Shown here: positions 9,466-15,656 of the stretch, piece by piece
How the letters are laid out: every line of letters starts with the position of its first letter
How positions within the stretch are numbered: position 1 is the first letter of the stretch
DNA from: Anthropogastromicrobium sp963626545
Lineage (GTDB): Bacteria > Bacillota > Clostridia > Lachnospirales > Lachnospiraceae
Assembly: GCA_963626545.1 (NCBI GenBank)
Contig: CAVFYJ010000055.1
Span: forward strand, 1-22,566
Reading direction: 5' to 3'
DNA: 22,566 bases
Position numbers and translations under genes: made by a program
The notes under the pieces: generated by a model
Told to the model about the DNA's origin: nothing
Seen by the model: the letters and a program-made list of their open reading frames with translations, nothing else
Database searches by the model: none

Positions 9466-9726
9466 ATGAATTTAGAACAGTTGAATGATGAACTTGCCGA
9501 AATTAAGCACATTGCAGATCGAGCGGATATGATCGTCAATGGATTTGCATTTACCAAAGATGGTGAGTGTATTCGAGTAGTGAATCTTGATCGGAGAAGA
9601 CATACAGCAACAATTTTAGATGATGAAATAATAGAAACAGACATGGATCCTATTGAAGCACAGATTACAATAGATTATTATGAAAACAATAAAAAATTCA
9701 TGGAAGAATGGGATGATATAGTTTGA
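9466..9726 (+). CDS. Small acidic hypothetical protein in the helicase operon
   Basis: This 86-aa protein starts at an ATG 11 bases after the helicase stop; aggagg overlaps that stop (9453-9458). It has no signal peptide or membrane segment. An N-terminal amphipathic stretch (LNDELAEIKHIADRADMIV) is followed by a probable beta region (FAFTKDGECIRVVNLD, HTATILDDEII) and an acidic tail ending in EEWDDIV. I do not recognise the family. Its small size, acidity and tight coupling to a gene with a RelE-like domain would fit an antitoxin or DNA-mimic partner, but antitoxins usually precede their toxins, so this is only a suggestion. Confidence 0.75.
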   Translation: MNLEQLNDELAEIKHIADRADMIVNGFAFTKDGECIRVVNLDRRRHTATILDDEIIETDMDPIEAQITIDYYENNKKFMEEWDDIV

Positions 9727-9741
9727 CAAGGAGGCATAGAA

Positions 9742-10053
9742 GTGTTTCAGATAGGTGACTGGGTGACGCAGTATAGTGTGGGATATTGGCAGGTTGTAGG
9801 TATCAAAACGAAATATGCAGAGGAAGATGGCGGTTATAGAAGTCAATTTTGGAAAAAGGGAGAGCAAATTGGAAAGTGGATCTTTTTGAAAAAAGCTTTT
9901 TCACCCAAAATGAAGTTGCAAATAAGGAGTGAGTGTGTAGATGGAGAGTGGTGCAAACCAGTATCCATTGAGAAGAAAAGTGAAATTGAGCAATGTTTTA
10001 AGGCGCATCCAGAAGACTGGAAGCGTTTTTTTGAGTGCTCCAGTTGTGATTAA
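9742..10053 (+). pseudogene. Small SH3-like-start island protein, probably frameshifted at a T7 run
   Basis: A GTG start at 9742 has aaggagg at 9728-9734, immediately after the stop of the previous gene. The 103-aa product opens with MFQIGDWVTQYSVGYWQVVG, which resembles a small SH3/CarD-like beta barrel start. It reads convincingly to EIEQCFKAHPEDWKRFF and then stops within a few residues. In the +1 frame, directly after the T run at 10026-10032, a natural continuation appears (LSAPVVIKPYIEPIWLNLSN). Removing one T would join the two into DWKRFLSAPVVIKPYIEP. I therefore read this as the first part of a larger gene of roughly 180 codons or more, broken by one inserted T, or read by slippage, or a sequencing error. 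The family is not recognised. Confidence 0.6.
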
Positions 10054-11422
10054 GCCATATATAGAGCCAATTTGGTTGAATCTTTCAAATGATGAGGCAA
10101 TCAAGCTTGAAAAACTTCTAACAGAGCTTCCAAAGCCGTTCACTGCAAATATGCTTCGGAAGCTCTTTGATCAAAATGGTATTCAGGTTACATTGCCACC
10201 GACGTCACATATTCTTTGCCTTTCTTTTCATCCGTGGGAGATGGATGAGGAGTATAATTTGCTCTATTTAGGAATCTGGCGCGGGAATCCTAAAACGGAC
10301 AGCAGAAGAACTGAAAAAGAGCGCATGTTCTTAGATGTGCTTTGCCGTGACTGCATCAGCGTATACTACCTGGATTTAAACAACGACACAATGGAAGTTC
10401 TAAAACTAAACGGGGCAGCCAATGTAGCACGAATCATCGGAACGCAGGCCCGTCAAGTCACGGTTTATTCGGATACCTTGCAGGATTACTGTGCGCATTA
10501 CGTCATTGATGCGGAGAAAAACGATTTTTTAAAGGCAATGAGCTGTGAGCATCTAATTGAAAAACTAAAAGAAAACGAGCGTTACGTATATCGCTACCAG
10601 AGCGTGCCAAATCAAAACGGTCACTGCCATTTCGATGCGCAGGTACTTCGCGTCATGGAGGATGAATTCGATGGTACCGCAATTTTGGCATTTCGCCGTG
10701 TAGACGAGGTCGTGACTGCTGAACGAAACTATCAAAAGAAAATCGAGGAAGCACTCCAAAAAGAAAAATTAAGCAACGAGGTGTTACTGGCGATCAGCAA
10801 GATTTATTACGCCATTTTTCGCATTGATCTGGAAAACGATACCTACGAGGAAATTTTAAGTGACAATAAAATCAATCATCTGACGAGCAAAAGTGGCAAG
10901 GCGTCAACGGATATGGAAAAGCTTTTCGGAAAACTTGAATCGGGTGAAATTGTCCTTGAACATAGACCATTTAATTTAATTACATTGCTAATGGACATGC
11001 TGACCGTAGTTGGTATGCAGGCAAATGAAAATGGCATTAATTTTAAGGGCGGCAAGGAAATGAGCGTGATTCGTCATCCGTACCTGATTGGAAGTCCGGT
11101 TCATTTAAAGCGTGTGCTGATGAATCTAGCAAGCAATGCGATCAAATACAACCACAAAGGTGGAACGGTAACGCTGTATTGCACAGAGATTTCAAGCGAC
11201 GAGAAATCAGTTGTCTATGAGTTTGTCTGTAAGGATACCGGAATCGGCATGAGTGAGGAATTCCAGAAAACAGCATTCGAGCCATTTACGCAGGAAGGTA
11301 ATCAGGATGATATCAAGCAGAGCCTTGAGGCAGGCATGAACGCACATTTAATGAAGCCGCTCGATGAAAAGAAACTAAGAGAAACGATTCAGGAAGTCAT
11401 GCAGGAAACGATGCAAAATTAA
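9941..11422 (+). pseudogene. Chimeric ORF: tail of an island gene fused in frame to a decayed hybrid histidine kinase
   Basis: The 493-codon frame has an ATG at 9941 with aaggag at 9924-9929, but the first 30 or so codons overlap the preceding gene out of frame and are unlikely to be native. Codons from about 10033 to 10265 look like the continuation of that island gene. From about 10300 the protein becomes a Lachnospiraceae-type sensor kinase: PAS-like regions (CRDCISVYYLDLNNDTMEVL; then LAISKIYYAIFRIDLENDTY), then KLESGEIVLEHRPFNL, an HATPase N box (NLASNAIKYNHKGGTV), G1 box (DTGIGMSEEF) and FEPFTQE. The HisKA domain with its phospho-acceptor His is missing before KLESGE. After FEPFTQEGN the text jumps to the end of a receiver domain (SLEAGMNAHLMKPLDEKKL), so the G2 box and receiver Asp are gone too. 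Both deletions keep the frame. It cannot work as a kinase. Confidence 0.75.
10267..10291. repeat. Left copy of a 25-bp direct repeat at the island/kinase junction
   Basis: The sequence tttaggaatctg, then one variable base (g here), then cgcgggaatcct recurs at 22500-22524, where the variable base is a. Identity is 24 of 25, and both copies have the same orientation. Each contains ggaatc twice, 13 bases apart. The copy lies where coding style changes from island to kinase remnant. It may be an attachment-site or recombination remnant, or a dispersed short repeat. Confidence 0.8.
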
Positions 11423-11460
11423 GAGATTAGCTCTGAAATGATTTGAAATGATTCAATAAA

Positions 11461-11510
11461 AACAAAGCACCCGAGGCTGCTAAAACAGTCATCGGGCGCT
11501 TGCTTTGTTT
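11461..11510. terminator. Bidirectional terminator between the kinase remnant and tyrA
   Basis: aacaaagca (11461-11469) pairs perfectly with tgctttgtt (11501-11509), and cccga (11470-11474) pairs with tcggg (11492-11496), with a small bulge on one side. T runs flank the 3' side and A runs the 5' side, so it can end both the plus-strand remnant and minus-strand tyrA transcripts. Confidence 0.85.
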
Positions 11511-11532
11511 ATGTGAAACGGTCTTCGATCGT

Positions 11533-12633
11533 TTATTTTTTGTAAACTGGATAATGATGATACTCTAGACATTCTGCGGCACGCTCACAGGATGCCTGAT
11601 CGTGAAATTCGATCTTAATCGTACCGGCCATATGCTCACGGTTGTGATTGATGCCGATATTTTTGATGCTGACATTCTCAAAGGCAAGCAGCGTAGCGAT
11701 AACGGAGATCGCACCTGGCTGGTCTGGGATGTCGCAGCAGATTGCATATTCTGGATTCATCGTCGCACTGCCTCGCTTGTCGCTGATGGAGCTGCGGTAG
11801 TTGCCGGAACGCTCGAAACAATCGTAGACGTCCTTGTGATTATTCGTTTTTAGATCGGTGATCGTCTGGTCAATCGCCTTTTTATAATCCTCCAATAAGG
11901 AAATGATATTGTCTTTGTTCGTGAACAAAATCTGCTCCCACATGACAGGGGAGGAAGAGGCAATTCTTGTGATATCCTTAAAACCGCCTGCGGCAATCTT
12001 TTTCATTGTACCGTCCGGAAAATCCGACTGGGCAACCAGATTGACGAGAGAGGACGCGATAACGTGAGGCACATGGCTGATTGCAGCAACGGCGTAGTCG
12101 TGATTCTTGTAATCAAGAACGAGCGGAATCGCCGTCTGATCCGCAGCAAATTGAATCATCGTGTCGAGCTGATCCTGTGTCGTCTTTGAGGTTGGTGTGA
12201 TAACATAGTAGGCATTTTCTAAAAGAGAAGCCTTTGAACAAGCATATCCGGTGCGCTCAGAACCAGCCATCGGGTGTCCGCCGACAAAGCAGTCCTCCAT
12301 GCCAAGCTCGATTACCGTCTCGTGAATTGCGGTCTTTGTGCTGCCGACATCGGTAACGATACAGCCCGGCTTTAGAAATGGGCGAATTGCCTTTAAATAA
12401 TCCTCATTAAAGGAAACCGGTGTGCATAAAATAATCATATCGCAGGCGCGAAGGTTTTCATCGACACCGTCTAAAATCACATCGACAATGCCGTCCGCCT
12501 TTGCTTCCTCGAGTGTGCTGCGCGTTCTCATATACGCCATGATCACGGTATCCGGGTAAACCTGTTTTATTTTGCGGGCAATGGAACCGCCGATTAGTCC
12601 CAGTCCGATAAATCCAATTGTATGAAGCTGCAT
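11533..12633 (-). CDS. tyrA: Prephenate dehydrogenase with C-terminal ACT domain
   Basis: This 366-aa enzyme would convert prephenate to 4-hydroxyphenylpyruvate in tyrosine synthesis, in the cytosol. The N-terminus is a Rossmann fold with GFIGLGLIGGSIARK (residues 7-21). Further family motifs are CTPVSF, VTDVGSTK, GGHPMAGSERTGY and the helical dimer region with SHVPHVIAS and GGFKDITRIA. From about residue 296 an ACT domain begins (CDIPDQPGAISVIATLLA), probably the feedback-regulation site, as in other TyrA-ACT proteins. Length is normal for that architecture. It is transcribed alone on the minus strand, divergent from the EF-G-like gene, from a clear promoter (12691-12719) and into the shared terminator at 11461-11510. 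The start ATG at 12633 has only a modest ribosome site (ggaaagg), but no better start is seen. Confidence 0.96.
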   Translation of the reverse strand: MQLHTIGFIGLGLIGGSIARKIKQVYPDTVIMAYMRTRSTLEEAKADGIVDVILDGVDENLRACDMIILCTPVSFNEDYLKAIRPFLKPGCIVTDVGSTKTAIHETVIELGMEDCFVGGHPMAGSERTGYACSKASLLENAYYVITPTSKTTQDQLDTMIQFAADQTAIPLVLDYKNHDYAVAAISHVPHVIASSLVNLVAQSDFPDGTMKKIAAGGFKDITRIASSSPVMWEQILFTNKDNIISLLEDYKKAIDQTITDLKTNNHKDVYDCFERSGNYRSSISDKRGSATMNPEYAICCDIPDQPGAISVIATLLAFENVSIKNIGINHNREHMAGTIKIEFHDQASCERAAECLEYHHYPVYKK

Positions 12634-12690
12634 AATTCATCTTGCCTTTCCGAGCCCCGGCGGTATAGGAAAACCGGAGTGTCTGAACGT

Positions 12691-12719
12691 ATTGTAACGA
12701 AAGTGGAGAGGAAAGTCAA
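12691..12719 (-). promoter_or_regulatory. tyrA promoter
   Basis: On the minus strand TTGACT (plus positions 12714-12719) and TACAAT (12691-12696) are separated by exactly 17 bases, a near-consensus vegetative sigma promoter. It is about 58 bases upstream of the tyrA ATG. No T-box or attenuator is visible in the short leader. Confidence 0.85.
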
Positions 12720-12786
12720 GCTTTTTCACTTTAAAGTGCGAAATGCATCGCTGTAACCTGTTTACAAAATGCCCATCCGCAAAACG

Positions 12787-12815
12787 CAAACAAAGTCCGC
12801 GCGGCAGCTTTGTTT
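12787..12815. other. Stem-loop in the tyrA / EF-G-like intergenic region
   Basis: acaaag pairs with ctttgt and ccgc with gcgg within acaaagtccgcgcggcag and the ctttgt that follows it (about 12790-12813). It lies upstream of both divergent promoters. It could be an operator or a remnant terminator; no gene of its own is seen. The rest of 12634-13008 holds only the two promoters and leaders. Confidence 0.4.
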
Positions 12816-12886
12816 TGCAAATAAAGCTTTGAAGGATTACCGTATTTACGACAATGAAAAAAATCTATTAAAAATGCGAAAAATAG

Positions 12887-12915
12887 TTGCAATTATTTGA
12901 AATATTTTATATAAT
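12887..12915 (+). promoter_or_regulatory. Promoter of the EF-G-like GTPase gene
   Basis: ttgcaa (12887-12892) and a perfect tataat (12910-12915) are separated by 17 bases in an AT-rich tract, giving a strong vegetative-type promoter. The leader before the ATG at 13009 is about 85 nt. Confidence 0.87.
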
Positions 12916-13008
12916 ATCCCTATCAGATTCCAAGAGGTCTCGGAATTGTATATTGCAAAAGAGACAAAAGAAACCTGGAAAGAAAAGAAAGATTGGAGGA
13001 CGTGACTT

Positions 13009-15087
13009 ATGAAGGTTTATGAAACTGGGAACATCCGCAACGTTGTCGTAATGGGACATGGTGGATGTGGTAAGACAACACTTGTGGAGGCTATTGCCTA
13101 CCAGACCGGTATTACAGCTAGGATGGGAAAGGTGACGGACAAAAATACCATCAGCGATTACGATAAGGAAGAGCAGAAGCGTCAGTTTTCCATTTCGACC
13201 AGCGTAGTTCCGGTCGAGTTCGAGGATATTAAGATTAACTTCTTAGACACACCTGGATATTTTGACTTCGTAGGAGAAGTAGAGGAGGCATGCCACGCAG
13301 CAGGTGCCGCTGTTATCGTGATCAACGGCAAATCTGGCGTAGAGGTTGGTACATTGAAGGCATGGGAGCTTTGCGAGAAGTATAAGCTGCCGAGACTGTT
13401 TTTTGTAACGGGCATGGATGATGATCAGGCCAGCTACCGTAAGATCGTTCTTGAGTTGAATGATCGTTTTGGACGTAAGGTAGCGCCGTTCCATGTACCG
13501 ATTCGTGAGAATGAAAAGTTCGTCGGTTTCGTCAATGTTGTAAAGATGAAGGGCCGCCGTTTTATCAATGATACAAGCAAATATGAAGAGTGCGAGATCC
13601 CGGATTACATGGATAAGCACTTAAACATCAGCCGTGATGCACTTGTCGAGGCTGTTGCCGATACGAGCGAGGAACTGATGGAGCGTTACTTTGCAGGAGA
13701 AGAGTTCACCTATGAAGAAGTCTCCACTGCACTGAGAACCCACGTTATGGACTGCCAGATCGTTCCAGTATTGGTTGGATCCGGTGTTCACAATCAGGGT
13801 ACTAGCATGTTGATGAATGTAATTAAGAAGTATTTCCCGTCACCAGAGTACACCGTAAACCACGGAAAAGAAACTTCTACCGGCGAGCTTGTTATGGTTA
13901 AGTGTGATCAGAATAAGCATCTGTCCGCAAAGGTATTCAAGACCGTAGTTGACCCATTTATCGGAAAGTATTCTCTGATTAAGGTTGTAACCGGTACACT
14001 GAAGGCTGGCGATAACATTTATAATGTAAATAAGGGTACAGAAGATCGTGCATCCAAGCTGTATCTGATGCGCGGCAAGGAAACCATCGAGGTTCCAGAG
14101 ATTCACGCAGGTGATATCGGTGCACTCGCAAAGATCGAAAAGATCTCCACAGGCGACACCATTTCCACAAAGGGCGCAACCCTCGTTTACGATGGACCGC
14201 AGGTAAGCAAGCCATATACATGCAAGGCATATCGCGCAAAAAATAAGTCCGATGAGGATAAGATCAATGGCGCACTCGCACGTATGGTAGAGGAAGATCA
14301 GACCCTTCGTCTTGAGAACGATGTAGAGAATCATCAGACCTTAATTTATGGTATCGGTGATCAGCAGCTTGATGTTGTCGCAAGCCGCATCCTGAATCGT
14401 TATAAGGTTGAGATCGAACTGTATCGCCCGAAGGTAGCATACCGCGAGACCCTTAGAAAGAAAGTTCAGGTACAGGGTAAGTATAAGAAGCAGACCGGTG
14501 GTAGCGGTCAGTACGGCGATGTACATATGATCTTTGAACCGTCAGGCGATCTGGATACGCCATACATCTTCGAGGAAAAAGTAGTCGGCGGCGCTGTTCC
14601 GAAGAACTACTTCCCAGCAGTTGAAAAGGGTATTCAGGAGTCCGTATTAAAGGGTACACTTGCAGGTTATCCAGTAGTTGGCTTAAAGGCAACCCTCGTT
14701 GATGGTTCCTATCATCCAGTTGACTCCTCCGAGCTTGCATTCAAGATGGCTGCAATCCTTGCTTATAAGAAGGGCTTTGCAGAGGCAAATCCAACCATCT
14801 TAGAGCCGATTGCATCCGTATCCATCACCGTACCGGATGAACTTGTCGGCGATGTTATGGGCGATCTGAACAAGCGTCGCGGCAGAGTACTTGGTATGGA
14901 CCACGTAGCAGGTGGTAAGCAGATGGTAACCGCAGATGTGCCGATGGCAGAGATGTATGGTTATTCCACTGACCTTCGCGCAATGTCCGGTGGTATGGGC
15001 GAATTCTCTTATGAGTTTGCAAGATATGAGCAGGCTCCGCAGGATGTCCAGAAGAAGATTATCGAGGCAGCCGAGAAGGACGACTAA
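13009..15087 (+). CDS. Elongation factor G-like GTPase (FusA2-type)
   Basis: This 692-aa translational GTPase has full EF-G domain order. The P-loop is GHGGCGKTT (residues 16-24), G3 is DTPGYFDF (80-87), and domain IV carries the signature KKQTGGSGQYGDV. The C-terminal part includes NKRRGRVLGMD and PMAEMYGYSTDLRAMSGGMG. The Tyr after DTPG, in place of the catalytic His of canonical EF-G, is typical of the EF-G-like branch (cd04170-type), whose role in translation or ribosome handling is poorly defined. G4 reads TGMD (134-137) where NKMD is expected, which is unusual for guanine recognition. ATG at 13009 follows ggagg (12995-12999). It has its own promoter and terminator, so it is probably monocistronic. 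It is unlikely to be the main EF-G of the cell, which usually sits with rpsL/rpsG/tuf. Confidence 0.93.
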   Translation: MKVYETGNIRNVVVMGHGGCGKTTLVEAIAYQTGITARMGKVTDKNTISDYDKEEQKRQFSISTSVVPVEFEDIKINFLDTPGYFDFVGEVEEACHAAGAAVIVINGKSGVEVGTLKAWELCEKYKLPRLFFVTGMDDDQASYRKIVLELNDRFGRKVAPFHVPIRENEKFVGFVNVVKMKGRRFINDTSKYEECEIPDYMDKHLNISRDALVEAVADTSEELMERYFAGEEFTYEEVSTALRTHVMDCQIVPVLVGSGVHNQGTSMLMNVIKKYFPSPEYTVNHGKETSTGELVMVKCDQNKHLSAKVFKTVVDPFIGKYSLIKVVTGTLKAGDNIYNVNKGTEDRASKLYLMRGKETIEVPEIHAGDIGALAKIEKISTGDTISTKGATLVYDGPQVSKPYTCKAYRAKNKSDEDKINGALARMVEEDQTLRLENDVENHQTLIYGIGDQQLDVVASRILNRYKVEIELYRPKVAYRETLRKKVQVQGKYKKQTGGSGQYGDVHMIFEPSGDLDTPYIFEEKVVGGAVPKNYFPAVEKGIQESVLKGTLAGYPVVGLKATLVDGSYHPVDSSELAFKMAAILAYKKGFAEANPTILEPIASVSITVPDELVGDVMGDLNKRRGRVLGMDHVAGGKQMVTADVPMAEMYGYSTDLRAMSGGMGEFSYEFARYEQAPQDVQKKIIEAAEKDD

Positions 15088-15200
15088 AAGCGATCAATTA
15101 TCAGGAACCGAAGCGGATGTGCTTTACGAGGCGATTCCCAGTGTGTGAACAAGAGGCGCCGACAAGGCCATCGCTGAGGTTCCGTCCGATAAAAAGAAAG

Positions 15201-15226
15201 AGGGGGTTGACAAGCCCCCTTTTTCT
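15201..15226 (+). terminator. Intrinsic terminator of the EF-G-like gene
   Basis: aggggg (15201-15206) pairs with ccccct (15215-15220), followed by a T-rich run; the flanking A-rich 5' side can extend the stem. The loop contains ttgaca, which also serves as the leuS -35 box. The sequence upstream (15088-15200) holds a further ggaacc/ggttcc long-range pairing (15104-15109 with 15178-15183) and no gene. Confidence 0.85.
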
Positions 15227-15236
15227 ATGCTATTGT
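15207..15236 (+). promoter_or_regulatory. leuS promoter with -35 inside the upstream terminator
   Basis: A perfect ttgaca (15207-15212) and tattgt (15231-15236) are spaced by 18 bases, and TG sits just before the -10 (tgctattgt), making an extended -10. Transcription should begin near 15243, just before the T-box Stem I region. Confidence 0.75.
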
Positions 15237-15242
15237 AAACAA

Positions 15243-15620
15243 CGTAAAAAGTATCAAGTTTGGCGTAAAAGGATCGCGCTAGTTGATGCAAAACGCGATG
15301 ATAAGGAATAGTAAGCAGGGGAGAGCTACAGAGAGCTGCCGGTCGGTGAAAGGCAGCAGCTTGAAACTACCGAACTGGCCTTAGAGCACCGGCAGGGAAA
15401 TGTTTGAAATCGTTGCTATAATAGAACAATGTATATAATACAATAGAATAAAGTATATGATATGCATATAGTAATAGTATATGAAGAAAGACGGAGTAGT
15501 TGGCGGCGGGTATTCCCGTTACAGAAGATTGAGGGCAAAGCAGGCATCTGCTTTGAAGTAGAGTGGTACCGCGAAGTCTTTTCGTCTCTATACAAAGAGA
15601 AAGAAAGGGCTCTTTTTTTT
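15243..15620 (+). promoter_or_regulatory. T-box riboswitch leader (leucine tRNA-sensing) of leuS
   Basis: T-box leaders bind uncharged tRNA and allow read-through of a terminator when the amino acid is scarce. Stem I features are visible: gatgataaggaatagtaa (15297-15314), then the AG bulge and distal loop acagagagctgccggtcgg, continuing tgaaaggcag. The specifier side follows as cgaactggccttagagc; a Leu codon CTG directly after GAA (15375-15377) is the best specifier candidate, with CTT or TTA nearby as alternatives. The T-box itself is agagtggtaccgcg (15560-15573), which would pair with the tRNA 3' end. Between about 15400 and 15490 lies an unusually AT-rich stretch. The position upstream of leuS fits the amino acid. 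Exact 5' end and specifier are inferred. Confidence 0.92.
15594..15620 (+). terminator. Regulated terminator of the leuS T-box leader
   Basis: aaagag (15594-15599) pairs with ctcttt (15610-15615) and is followed by a run of T to 15620. It should form when leucyl-tRNA is charged and be replaced by the antiterminator that includes the T-box sequence. Confidence 0.82.
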
Positions 15621-15656
15621 CCAGAAAAGAGACCCGGAAAGGAAACACAAAACACA

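Noticed and set aside
15462..15656. N-terminal extension of leuS
   Set aside because: These codons cover the T-box and its terminator; synthetase similarity starts at MNKNYDPKEIE (15657).
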